A stretch of DNA of 56,014 nucleotides from a virus. The DNA lies in the IMG/VR virus record IMGVR_UViG_3300024265_000059, positions 1-56,014 of that record; one strand, 5' to 3'. The notes under the pieces are model-generated. The model had not been told where the DNA came from, searched no databases, and saw only the letters and a list, made by a program, of their open reading frames with translations. This document shows, piece by piece, positions 8,939 through 16,738 of the stretch (within the stretch, counting starts at the first letter, position 1; every line of letters begins with the position of its first letter). Position numbers and translations under genes: made by a program.

Positions 8939-9912
8939 TAGACCTAATGAATTTTGAAGATACAAAAGCACTCGTCGTCGGAGACTTGATGCTCGATATC
9001 TACAAGTACGGTACTGTATCTCGCATATCTCCAGAAGCGCCGGTTCCTGTGGTCCTAGTTACTCATGAGACTGTATCTGCGGGCGGCGCTGCTAATGTCG
9101 CAGTAAACCTTAAAGGGCTAGGCTGTCAAGTTGAACTCATAGGATATATGGGTGACGACCATGCTGGGGATATGCTGGAAGATGAACTAGACAAGAACGG
9201 CGTTTTGCACAGACATTCCGTGGCATCAAATACTTCTACCATATCAAAAACTCGTGTCATTTCAGATAAACAACACATGATACGCTACGACGACGATTCT
9301 AACATAAACACACACATGCATCGACAAGTGCATGAACGTTCATTGATCCATAAAATAACAGCGATAAGTCAAAAGAAAACGTTTGATGTTGTCGTTGTTT
9401 CGGACTACGCGAAAGGGACAATTACCAAAGAGGTAATGGACACAATTAAAGCCTCATTCGAATGTCCAATTGTATGCGACATCAAACCCGCCAATAAGCA
9501 TCTGTTCACAGGAGTGTTTTGTGTCGCACCGAATCTGGCGGAAGCTATCAAGATGTCTCCAGATAACGATTCTACCCTCAAAGGTCTAGCAAAGGCGATC
9601 AAAGACGATCTTGGTTTGCTCACGGTAATGATCACGCTGTCCCAGAATGGTCTTTTCCTTCTTGATGAGAAAGATGAACCACATTTATTCAAGCCTCATG
9701 TTGCAGTTTACAAAAATGACCCCAGTGGTGCGATAGACGTGACAGGGGCTGGAGATACAGTCCTTAGTACTTTTGCGTCTTGCATAGCAAGCGGATATAC
9801 AACAGAGGAATCAGCGCTTCTAGGCAATCTTGCTGCTGGAGTTGTCGTCAGAAAACCCGGCACTGCTGTGTGCTCAGTGGAAGAATTGAAAAATGCATAC
9901 CTACAGTTGTAG
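8935..9912 (+). CDS. hldA: PfkB-family sugar kinase, HldE/RfaE domain-I-like (heptose-7-phosphate kinase)
   Basis: Closely resembles the kinase half of HldE, which phosphorylates D-beta-D-heptose 7-phosphate at O1 in ADP-heptose synthesis. Diagnostic blocks are LVVGDLMLDIYKYGTVSRIS followed by PEAPVPVV, GGAANVAVNLKGLG, and the PfkB C-terminal signature DVTGAGDTVLSTFAS, whose Asp is the catalytic base. The start is the ATG at 8935 overlapping the previous stop. The adenylyltransferase domain of bifunctional HldE is absent, so this is a stand-alone (HldA-like) kinase of 325 residues. Later steps would need host HldE/GmhB or other phage genes. With three GT9-like genes nearby, a heptose-type sugar route is the natural reading. 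Confidence 0.82.
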   Translation: MIDLMNFEDTKALVVGDLMLDIYKYGTVSRISPEAPVPVVLVTHETVSAGGAANVAVNLKGLGCQVELIGYMGDDHAGDMLEDELDKNGVLHRHSVASNTSTISKTRVISDKQHMIRYDDDSNINTHMHRQVHERSLIHKITAISQKKTFDVVVVSDYAKGTITKEVMDTIKASFECPIVCDIKPANKHLFTGVFCVAPNLAEAIKMSPDNDSTLKGLAKAIKDDLGLLTVMITLSQNGLFLLDEKDEPHLFKPHVAVYKNDPSGAIDVTGAGDTVLSTFASCIASGYTTEESALLGNLAAGVVVRKPGTAVCSVEELKNAYLQL

Positions 9913-10576
9913 CGGCACGCTTGGCGATACATACATCAATCTATGCATCCTGTACAATATCGCTATCAAAGAGGCGGTATTGTGCAAACATTACACGGTG
10001 GTACCCCAGTGGCACTCGTTGATCGAACAGATATACTCATTGCTTCCAAATATTCGTGTTGAATTTGTATCAGAAAGATCAACGTCGCACCCTAGAATAC
10101 ATTCGGCATTCTCGCATCAAGAAAAATACGGAGATGAATTTACTCGACCAGATGAATGGTGTGTTTTGCCTGAGTTTGTTTTTCCGAAAACAGAAATCGA
10201 ACTTCCAGATAGATATACGGTTATGAATCCTCAATCTGGAAAACCTAAAGAGAATAGACACATTGAGGGAAAATCTATACACGAGATACTCAAAACATCC
10301 GTAGACCCAGTTGTCGTAATAGGAACAGAAAAAAAACACAAAGACATACTAGGGGCAAATGTAATTAACATCGTTGGCAAAACTTCTCTGTTGGAAGCCA
10401 TGTCTATTGTCAGCAAAGCTAGTCATTTTTGTGGATTTCAGGGTCTTATGTCTTTCGTGGCAATGAGCCATCGAGTCCAGAGTGACGTGTACGCAAGAAA
10501 TGAAAGTGACATCCAGGCAATATTCGCGAGAATGCCTGAGCGGTGGAAACAGTATTGTTCGATAGTGAGGGATTGA
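9893..10576 (+). CDS. GT9-like glycosyltransferase (short)
   Basis: 227-residue protein that starts inside the end of the kinase gene (RBS GGAAGA). The N-terminal CSGTLGDTYINLCIL is like the GGLGD nucleotide-sugar/acceptor loop of heptosyltransferases. YTVMNPQSGKPKENRHIEG, VVVIGTEKKH, INIVGKTSLLEAMSIVSKAS and FCGFQGLMSFVAMSHRVQ follow the order of the GT9 donor domain (strand, loss-to-rank helix, then the GxxS/GPxHxA position). The usual His of the GPMH motif is not obvious, so activity or donor may differ. It could be a divergent or partial GT-B enzyme. Confidence 0.55.
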   Translation: MHTYSCSGTLGDTYINLCILYNIAIKEAVLCKHYTVVPQWHSLIEQIYSLLPNIRVEFVSERSTSHPRIHSAFSHQEKYGDEFTRPDEWCVLPEFVFPKTEIELPDRYTVMNPQSGKPKENRHIEGKSIHEILKTSVDPVVVIGTEKKHKDILGANVINIVGKTSLLEAMSIVSKASHFCGFQGLMSFVAMSHRVQSDVYARNESDIQAIFARMPERWKQYCSIVRD

Positions 10577-10577
10577 T

Positions 10578-11339
10578 ATGAAAAAAGCTTTGATACTATA
10601 TTGGCACGGACTTGGGGATGTAATTATGCTTACCCCTATTCTTAGACATCTACACGAGACTAGACACGACGTTCATCTTATGTGTAGGCCAGAGGTTACA
10701 GGATGCAGCCTGCTAAAAGACTGCCCGTATGTTAGTCTGTTTATCAATGTTACCAATCCTTGGCAATCGCCTTTGGGATTCGATCGACAGAGAAATATCA
10801 ACATTACTACGTACAAAGAGTTGTCACTAAACTACGACTGGTTTGCTCACTGTCTGCACGAACAGATTGTTTGTGGTTGCAAAATTGAGACCAACTGGAG
10901 TGAATGCGGTCTGGTCCCAGATAACAGAAACCATCAGCTTGAGGTTTTCATACCTCCTGAGACAGAAAAGACAGCCATGAAGTACATCGAGGATAATTAT
11001 CCAGATGGATATATTTTCCGCCATACAGACATAGAATTTCATTCAACACATGATTGGGATTGCGAAGAATGGATCAAGGATAACCTACCAGACCTACCTA
11101 TTATCAACACTGGATTTGGTGGTAATTATTACTGTTCAGATGTCGATATCAACTTTTCGTTTGTGTTGGCAAGAGAAGCTGACCACAGAGTGTTGTCATC
11201 ATCTGTTTTTGTCCATGCCTGCGATGCAATGAATGTGCCAATAGATGTGATCAATTACGGTAGGCCGGATCATAAAGTGTGGCCAAAAGATAGCAATAAG
11301 GTTCTTAGAATTCGAGAGAACGGAAGGTGGATTAGATGA
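10578..11339 (+). CDS. GT9-like (heptosyltransferase-type) glycosyltransferase
   Basis: Begins with KALILYWHGLGDVIMLTPIL, the N-terminal glycine-loop signature of ADP-heptose:LPS heptosyltransferases (GxLGDxxxxTPxL). RBS AGGGATTGAT lies before the ATG. The C-terminal domain includes YIFRHTDIEFHSTHDWDCEEW, LPIINTGFGGNYYC and a region around VLSSSVFVHACDAMNVPI, where VFVHACDAM aligns with the GP(M/T)HLA-A site. It is 253 residues, shorter than WaaC. It overlaps the following methyltransferase by 4 bases. Role in adding a heptose-like sugar is inferred from family and neighbours. Confidence 0.68.
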   Translation: MKKALILYWHGLGDVIMLTPILRHLHETRHDVHLMCRPEVTGCSLLKDCPYVSLFINVTNPWQSPLGFDRQRNINITTYKELSLNYDWFAHCLHEQIVCGCKIETNWSECGLVPDNRNHQLEVFIPPETEKTAMKYIEDNYPDGYIFRHTDIEFHSTHDWDCEEWIKDNLPDLPIINTGFGGNYYCSDVDINFSFVLAREADHRVLSSSVFVHACDAMNVPIDVINYGRPDHKVWPKDSNKVLRIRENGRWIR

Positions 11340-11932
11340 GTTATCATCCTAACTTTTTTGAAGCTGGTGGAAGGGTTGTGCGACAGGATTGCCTGGGACG
11401 ACTAAAGACAATTCAGAAGCACATAGAGCCAGGCAGTTTGTTGGACGTAGGATGCAGCGAAGGATTCTACTCTTTCGGTCTGCATGAAACTTGTGGTCCA
11501 ATCTTGGCAATAGACAAAGAGCAACCATTGATAGATACTGCAAATGAAATCAGACAAAATCAACGTCAGTGCTGGCACATACATTTCCAGTGCATGAAAC
11601 TGGATGAGCTTTTTTCAGGAAACGGTCATTGGGATACGGGTCTTTATCTTAGTGTGCATCACCACATAGTTGCGCAGTTTGGATTAGATGCGGCGAAGGA
11701 TGTTCTTCGTAAACTTTCAGAAAAGTGCGACACAATGTTTTTCGACATGGGTCAGAAAAATGAACAGAATTCCGAAATGCACAAGTGGTGGCAATTGTTA
11801 CCAGAAAACGACGACCAGGAAAAGTGGTTGGCCGAATACCTGGGAGACAATACAGTTTACAACCATGCCGAGATTATTGGTTCTTCTGACATACATAAGA
11901 TGAAAAGATTGCTATGGAAATTGACCAAATAA
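11336..11932 (+). CDS. Class I SAM-dependent methyltransferase
   Basis: 198 residues, ATG overlapping the previous stop, RBS AAGGTGGATTAG. Motif I is SLLDVGCSEGFYSFGLHE, strand 2 ends AIDKEQ, and GLYLSVHHHIVAQFG occupies the motif IV position; MFFDMGQKN is strand 5-like. The layout is that of Methyltransf_23/FkbM-like small-molecule methylases. No nucleic-acid-specific motif is seen. It is probably part of the same sugar-modification pathway as its neighbours. Confidence 0.7.
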   Translation: MSYHPNFFEAGGRVVRQDCLGRLKTIQKHIEPGSLLDVGCSEGFYSFGLHETCGPILAIDKEQPLIDTANEIRQNQRQCWHIHFQCMKLDELFSGNGHWDTGLYLSVHHHIVAQFGLDAAKDVLRKLSEKCDTMFFDMGQKNEQNSEMHKWWQLLPENDDQEKWLAEYLGDNTVYNHAEIIGSSDIHKMKRLLWKLTK

Positions 11933-12474
11933 TATCGTTTGACGACAAGAACTATATCGTTTGTCATGTTTACTACCGCACAATGGGTAGTCACGATCAG
12001 CGTCTAATGCCATATGTCACAGACAGAATTGAACACAGAAGAACATTTGGTCTAGTATCTAGACACGATAAACTGTTCTGGGTCAAAGAGTATACACAGC
12101 CAGATTATGGACACAGTATTACCTACGAATTCGAAGAAACATCAAAATTGCACTATCCAACAACGGTAGACGGGAACTTAATCAGAACTGTTCGTATGAT
12201 CAGCGTTAGTGGCAACAGATTGTTGATGGAATATTGCGATGGATATGTCAAGCTAAAAGATGCAAAGCTTAATCCAGATCAGAGGAAAATGGTCACCAAG
12301 CTTATTAGCAAATGGATAGACGAACACGACGTGCATGATTATGATATGTGCGAAAATAACATAATGGTAAAAGCAGAGAGCAACTTGAGTTTGATCCTTA
12401 TCGATTTCGAATATTCGGTTGGAGTCAATGAGGAAAGATGGTTAAGATTTTTGGAAGGCTGGTTTAATGCCTAA
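11914..12474 (+). CDS. Protein-kinase-like / LPS-kinase-like protein
   Basis: 186 residues starting 19 bases inside the previous gene. The C-terminal HDVHDYDMCENNIMVK...LILIDFEYS matches the catalytic loop (H-x-D-x-x-x-x-N) and the D-F metal-binding motif of protein-kinase-like folds such as LPS core kinases (WaaP/WaaY, Kdo kinase) and aminoglycoside phosphotransferases. In the N-lobe, KLFWVKEYTQPDYGHSITYEFEET gives a plausible Lys and Glu pair. Family members phosphorylate heptose or Kdo in LPS core, which fits the heptose-type context. The call rests on the catalytic-loop pattern only. Confidence 0.5.
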   Translation: MEIDQIISFDDKNYIVCHVYYRTMGSHDQRLMPYVTDRIEHRRTFGLVSRHDKLFWVKEYTQPDYGHSITYEFEETSKLHYPTTVDGNLIRTVRMISVSGNRLLMEYCDGYVKLKDAKLNPDQRKMVTKLISKWIDEHDVHDYDMCENNIMVKAESNLSLILIDFEYSVGVNEERWLRFLEGWFNA

Positions 12475-13306
12475 AATCATTGGACTGATCAATTCGTGGT
12501 ATTCCGAAAAATGGATTGCCGCATCCATAGAGCAGGCATTACTGTACTGTGACGAAGTCATAGTGGCGATTGGTGCGCATTCTAAAGCACTTGCCAACCT
12601 GAAAGACAGGACCAGGGAGATAGCAAAAACATATTCAGATAGAGTCACGTTAATAAAAGCGTCTATGTCTAGTGTCCATGACCAGAGCAAGGCAGATACA
12701 CTAAACAGGATGTTGTCTGTAAGCAAATTACACAAGCCAGGAAACTGGATATGGATACTCGACGGGGATGAGTTCTATTTTGAATGTTCCTATCTTAAAA
12801 TAAGAGAAGCAATTGCTTCTGGTTTGTATACACACATGAAGGTTGAAGAGAAGTTCTTCCTAATCAATACCATGAGATATCTACTGGGGAGTCATGGGAG
12901 ACTATTCAGAATAGGAAGTACAAATGATCGATTTAAGCCTACACAACACTGGACAGGTGTCAAGACAAAAGAATATGTACTAAGAAGAGATGATGGCAAA
13001 ATGGGAATGTTTCACTATAGTCTTCTAACAGATACAGATTATCGCAGAATTATGTGGGAAACTGAACACTCGTATAGCCAATCCAACAAATTGCAATGGC
13101 TATCTGACATATACATACTATATGACCTAGATGACGAAGAACTGTGGATAACCAAAAACCAAAAATTATTCGGAGTAAAATCCCCGTGGTTTGCTAAAGA
13201 GATGAAGGCGAATAACGATGGTAAACTTTTTGTGTATGACGGTCCTCATCCCGAACTAGTAGAGAAAGCTGGTATTACTAGTATACCAGATTTCAGAAAG
13301 GTCTAA
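12467..13306 (+). CDS. GT-A glycosyltransferase (GT2-like)
   Basis: 279 residues. The N-terminus PKIIGLINSWYSEKWIAASI and CDEVIVAIGAHS look like the first strands of a GT2 nucleotide-sugar domain, and WIWILDGDEFYF (about residue 100) is the DxD metal site. FHYSLLTDTDYR follows. Similar to glycosyltransferases that are often annotated 'glycosyltransferase family 2 / DxD-containing'. It overlaps the previous gene by 8 bases. Sugar and acceptor unknown. Confidence 0.72.
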   Translation: MPKIIGLINSWYSEKWIAASIEQALLYCDEVIVAIGAHSKALANLKDRTREIAKTYSDRVTLIKASMSSVHDQSKADTLNRMLSVSKLHKPGNWIWILDGDEFYFECSYLKIREAIASGLYTHMKVEEKFFLINTMRYLLGSHGRLFRIGSTNDRFKPTQHWTGVKTKEYVLRRDDGKMGMFHYSLLTDTDYRRIMWETEHSYSQSNKLQWLSDIYILYDLDDEELWITKNQKLFGVKSPWFAKEMKANNDGKLFVYDGPHPELVEKAGITSIPDFRKV

Positions 13307-13310
13307 TGTC

Positions 13311-14156
13311 ATGTCCCAAATGATGATCGGAAGCATGAACGGCAATATGTATCTCTTTGATACGGATACTGGTGAATTAACTCCATATGATAAGCCAGAC
13401 GACAAAGGGATCATGGGGCTTGCTCGGCATGGAGAGTACCTCTTCGTTTCATCTAGAGAGATGGTAATGAGGCAGAAATATCCAATTGACAAATCGGAGG
13501 ATTCGTTGTGTTTGAGATTCCCAAAAGAATCACCGCAATTCCATCAAATGATGATACTTCATAGTGAGATATATTTGACATGCACTATTCTCAATGAGAT
13601 ATGGGTTTTCAACAACGAACTCAAATTACTAGGGAAAAGGAATATAAGACCCCCCAATCCAAAGCAGCCAGTAGGATTGAAGGTAAATTATAATCATGTA
13701 AACAGCATATGTTTCCACAACGATAGATATCATGTTGGACTCAACTGGTTGACATCAGAGCAGTACGGAAGAAGTGGCGTATGTGTTTTGGATACCAAGT
13801 TTAGAGAACTGCGAAGATATCAATACGGTTGGGAAATGCATGGATTTACTTTCGTAGACGGGAAGCCATGTGCATTATGCGCATCTTCGAAGCTAGCTGG
13901 AAGAATTATGGAACACCCTCTTGTCGCGGGATTAATTGTCGATGATGAGGTAGTTTTCGAACACTCTACGGACGTGTTCTGTAAGGCACTTGTTGTGTCG
14001 GACGATCGCATTTATCTACTTGGTGGAGATGTCGCACCAAGAGAAGACAGGGGAACTTCGCGTGGATTCATTTATGTTCTCGATAGGGAATTCAATCTAC
14101 TAGACACGCTGAAGTTTGACGGTACTGGACAATTTTGTGGAGGAATTCTGTTATGA
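13311..14156 (+). CDS. Predicted beta-propeller protein (DUF4915-like), function unknown
   Basis: 281 residues with repeated blade-like units ending in a short strand-turn-strand: MMIGSMNGNMYLFDTDTGEL, GIMGLARHGEYLFVSSRE, HQMMILHSEIYLTCTILNEIWVF, NSICFHNDRYHVGLNWL, GFTFVDGKPCALCASS, CKALVVSDDRIYLLGGDVAPRE and a final FIYVLDREFNLLDTL. This pattern suggests a six- or seven-bladed propeller. No catalytic motif is evident. In sugar clusters such proteins may be lyases, binding modules or scaffolds; here nothing distinguishes between them. Gene spacing is 4 bases upstream and a 4-base overlap downstream. Confidence 0.55.
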   Translation: MSQMMIGSMNGNMYLFDTDTGELTPYDKPDDKGIMGLARHGEYLFVSSREMVMRQKYPIDKSEDSLCLRFPKESPQFHQMMILHSEIYLTCTILNEIWVFNNELKLLGKRNIRPPNPKQPVGLKVNYNHVNSICFHNDRYHVGLNWLTSEQYGRSGVCVLDTKFRELRRYQYGWEMHGFTFVDGKPCALCASSKLAGRIMEHPLVAGLIVDDEVVFEHSTDVFCKALVVSDDRIYLLGGDVAPREDRGTSRGFIYVLDREFNLLDTLKFDGTGQFCGGILL

Positions 14157-15073
14157 TCAAGGTAGCATACATAGAAAAATTTGATCATTACTTTTCTAGC
14201 GCCAACTACATAGCCGCCGCTTTTAACAGAATGGGTATCGAAGTCATGTCTATCTCTTTAGATGCACCGTGGCACACGATAAGAGAAATGATAATCAGCT
14301 ATAAACCAGATTTTGTGTTATGTAGCAAGGGTGCAGACTATTTCGAAAGACTAGTCCCGTGGATAAAAGCTTGTGGTATACCTTTGGTTCACTGGAGTTT
14401 TGATAGACTGTTTTATCTTGATAGAGCCCAGACTGTTATTCGCAAGCGAAAACTTTACACGTCAGACCTAGTGTTCACGACCGATGGAGGATGTGACGAA
14501 CAGTGGCGAGAACAATTCAAAGTGCATCACCGCACATTGAGACAAGGAATACACGGTCCAGATCGCCTGTGGCTAGACCCAGTTCCGAAAGATTTTGATA
14601 TTGTATTTATAGGTAGTGTCTACAACGAATGTCGAAGAAATCTTGTTCGTTTTTTGTCATCAACATACGGAAGTAGATTCAAAGTTTTCGGAGCATCAGA
14701 AAAGCCAGAAGATCAAATTAGAGGACTTGATCTCAATGAACTATTAAGGTCTGTGAAAATCGTAGTCGGAGATTCACTGCCAGGAGACCACTATTGGAGC
14801 AACCGCTTGTACGAACAGCGTGGACGTGGTGGCTTTTTATTGCATCCATATACTGTTGGGATGGGTCTTGAATTCGAAGTTGGCAAAGAGTTAGTGTTGT
14901 ATCCAAGGGACAATATGGATGAACTGAAAAATATCATAGACTATTATGTAGATCATGACGAAGAAAGAGAACAAATTCGAAGCTGCGGATTCCACAGGTG
15001 CCCTACATACGAAGACAGAGTACGTACAATGATGCATTTTGTTAAAGCCATTATCCGAAGGAGACAGACATGA
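14153..15073 (+). CDS. CgeB-like GT-B glycosyltransferase
   Basis: Start at 14153 is set by GGAGGAATTCTGTT upstream; the open frame extends to 14135. The N-terminal half KVAYIEKFDHYFSSANYIAAAF and KPDFVLCSKGADYFERLVPW resembles the DUF3880/CgeB acceptor domain. The C-terminal half DIVFIGSVYNECRRNLVRFL, FKVFGASE, VKIVVGDSLPGDHYWSNRLYEQRGRGG and LHPYTVGMG matches the glycosyl transferases group 1 (CgeB/YkvP) donor domain. RLYEQRGRGGFLL is the usual 'E-x-x-A-x-G' position. CgeB was defined in spore-coat polysaccharide clusters. It overlaps the next gene by 4 bases. Confidence 0.75.
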   Translation: MIKVAYIEKFDHYFSSANYIAAAFNRMGIEVMSISLDAPWHTIREMIISYKPDFVLCSKGADYFERLVPWIKACGIPLVHWSFDRLFYLDRAQTVIRKRKLYTSDLVFTTDGGCDEQWREQFKVHHRTLRQGIHGPDRLWLDPVPKDFDIVFIGSVYNECRRNLVRFLSSTYGSRFKVFGASEKPEDQIRGLDLNELLRSVKIVVGDSLPGDHYWSNRLYEQRGRGGFLLHPYTVGMGLEFEVGKELVLYPRDNMDELKNIIDYYVDHDEEREQIRSCGFHRCPTYEDRVRTMMHFVKAIIRRRQT

Positions 15074-15768
15074 AACTACATAACTGCAAATTGTGCGGAG
15101 GGAATCTTCGAGGCCCGGTTGTTGGTTATTTTTTCTCGTGCGACGAATGTCAGATACATTACAATACTCAAATACCAACAAAGAAGGGTTTGAAAGACAG
15201 ACTAAGAGGAATGATGCTAACTGCTTGCTTTAGCGCGGAAGGAATGAATCGTCGGAAGAACAATGGTGGTGAACAGCTAGACATAATCGCTCCACACATA
15301 AATGTGGGAAAACTTTATGACGTAGGCGCAGCAGGCGGATTCGTAATGAAGGCAGCGGAGGATAGAGGATGGGCTGTCCATGGTAACGAAGTCAGCCAAT
15401 CAGCAGTCTCCTGGGCAAAGCAAAATTATGATCTCGATATCTTTTATGGATTTTTGGAAGACGATCCAATTTCCAAAGACTCAGATTTTGATCTGGTTAT
15501 TTTCTGGAACACATTCGAGCACATGATAGACCCGATAGCCGAATTGAAACTTGCTGTCAGGATGTTGAAACCTGGGGGACATATACACATTAGAGTGCCA
15601 ATCAAAACATCTGAAGAGGTAGTGAAATTTCACGAAGAGTGGCACACGATAGAATTTAGTCTGAAATCGATAGACATATTGCGAAGAAAAAACGGTTTAG
15701 AAACAGTCACAAAGTTTCTTCTAGATTCTCGTGTACCTTGTGTTGATTTTCTGTGGAGGAAACCATGA
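15070..15768 (+). CDS. SAM methyltransferase with N-terminal zinc ribbon
   Basis: 232 residues with RBS GGAG. An N-terminal zinc ribbon (NCKLCGGNL ... FFSCDECQ, residues 5-30) precedes a class I methyltransferase: KLYDVGAAGGFVMKAAEDRGW (motif I), VHGNEVS (strand 2 acidic end, Glu), DLVIFWNTFEHMIDPIAEL (motif IV region) and KPGGHIHIRVP. This is the common 'C-methyltransferase/Methyltransf_23 with zinc ribbon' layout found in sugar and secondary-metabolite clusters. A sugar or glycan substrate is inferred. Confidence 0.75.
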   Translation: MKLHNCKLCGGNLRGPVVGYFFSCDECQIHYNTQIPTKKGLKDRLRGMMLTACFSAEGMNRRKNNGGEQLDIIAPHINVGKLYDVGAAGGFVMKAAEDRGWAVHGNEVSQSAVSWAKQNYDLDIFYGFLEDDPISKDSDFDLVIFWNTFEHMIDPIAELKLAVRMLKPGGHIHIRVPIKTSEEVVKFHEEWHTIEFSLKSIDILRRKNGLETVTKFLLDSRVPCVDFLWRKP

Positions 15769-16697
15769 AAATACGTGTATCGATGATTCATCAAGCTACG
15801 TCGCCCAGAATGGAAGCCTTTATTAGAACTCTGATGAGAAACGGCCACAGGGTAAGCAAAACCGGAGAAGCTGATATTTGGTTCGTAGATTGTATCTGGC
15901 CACACAAGATAACACAACAAACCATAGACGAGATGATTGCTTACAAAGGCAAGATAGTCTTGTTATCATTGGGCGATCTCAACATATTCAAACTAGATGG
16001 ACTGCCAGACGAATTGGTAGACAGAGTATCGGCGTTCGCAAAGATACAGTGGGAAAATGATTTGACTTCCTATGATCTACGAGTAGTCAATAGGATGGTT
16101 ACTTTCTATCCATTCCTAATTGGGGGATTGCCTCGTCCGTCAGATTTGGAACCTATTGTAAGTTTTTTTGGCTTGCCGACAGGAGCAGGAAAAACAGAAG
16201 ATAACCTTAGAGTGCGTGCGTGTCGAATCATGAAAGATCAGCCGTGGTTTGTCGGCGGCTTGGTTGGACAAGAATGCGGTGCTTATCCTAGAGACATAAC
16301 GGGTTTAGAAACTACGGCTCTACCTAGAGGCGAATACCTTAGAATTATGAGCAAGTCACTCATGTCGTTATGTCTGCCAGGAAATAGCCCACTGACATAT
16401 CGTATGTTCGAAAGCCTCGGTGTAGGCTCTGCGGTCGTATCTTGCTGCCTGGAGGATGTCAGGTGGTTAAACCGCATGGAACCTGGAGTACACTACTTTG
16501 CTGTCGAGCCAGACCTATCGGACCTAATGGAAATATGCGAAAAGGCAGTATACGATAACACGCAAGCCAAAAAAATTGCGTTAGCTGGATACGCTCTACA
16601 CAATGACTACTATGCTATCCAACCAGATGGCGGCTTGTCTAGCAACATGTGGGAAGACATCAGGACACAATTTGACGATCTCGGCATTATAATCTAA
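15765..16697 (+). CDS. GT-B glycosyltransferase (exostosin/CgeB-like)
   Basis: Start at 15765 chosen for GGAGGAAACC directly upstream; the frame is open to 15753. The protein has 310 residues. The donor-domain motif SLCLPGNSPLTYRMFESLGV followed by GSAVVSCCLEDVRWL is the 'C-L-x-G...R-x-F-E-x-x-x-G-x-x-P/V' pattern of GT47/GT-B enzymes. VHYFAVEPDLSDLMEICEKA follows as usual. Last gene of the island before dnaE-C; 41 bases separate them, the widest gap in the operon. Acceptor and donor unknown. Confidence 0.68.
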   Translation: MKIRVSMIHQATSPRMEAFIRTLMRNGHRVSKTGEADIWFVDCIWPHKITQQTIDEMIAYKGKIVLLSLGDLNIFKLDGLPDELVDRVSAFAKIQWENDLTSYDLRVVNRMVTFYPFLIGGLPRPSDLEPIVSFFGLPTGAGKTEDNLRVRACRIMKDQPWFVGGLVGQECGAYPRDITGLETTALPRGEYLRIMSKSLMSLCLPGNSPLTYRMFESLGVGSAVVSCCLEDVRWLNRMEPGVHYFAVEPDLSDLMEICEKAVYDNTQAKKIALAGYALHNDYYAIQPDGGLSSNMWEDIRTQFDDLGIII

Positions 16698-16720
16698 AAA
16701 AAGTGGTACAAACTACCTAG

Positions 16721-16738
16721 TTGGAGGTATAATAGTAT
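16721..16738 (+). promoter_or_regulatory. GTATAATAGTAT element before dnaE-C (candidate promoter overlapping its RBS)
   Basis: TTGGAGGTATAATAGTAT lies directly before the dnaE-C start. GGAGG is the likely ribosome binding site (11 bases to the ATG). TATAAT is at 16728-16733, so a transcript from it would start at about the ATG and be near leaderless. The 12-mer GTATAATAGTAT recurs exactly upstream of ssb at 18719-18730, and a close relative (GTGTATAATA) is found on the minus strand before several units. Confidence 0.45.
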
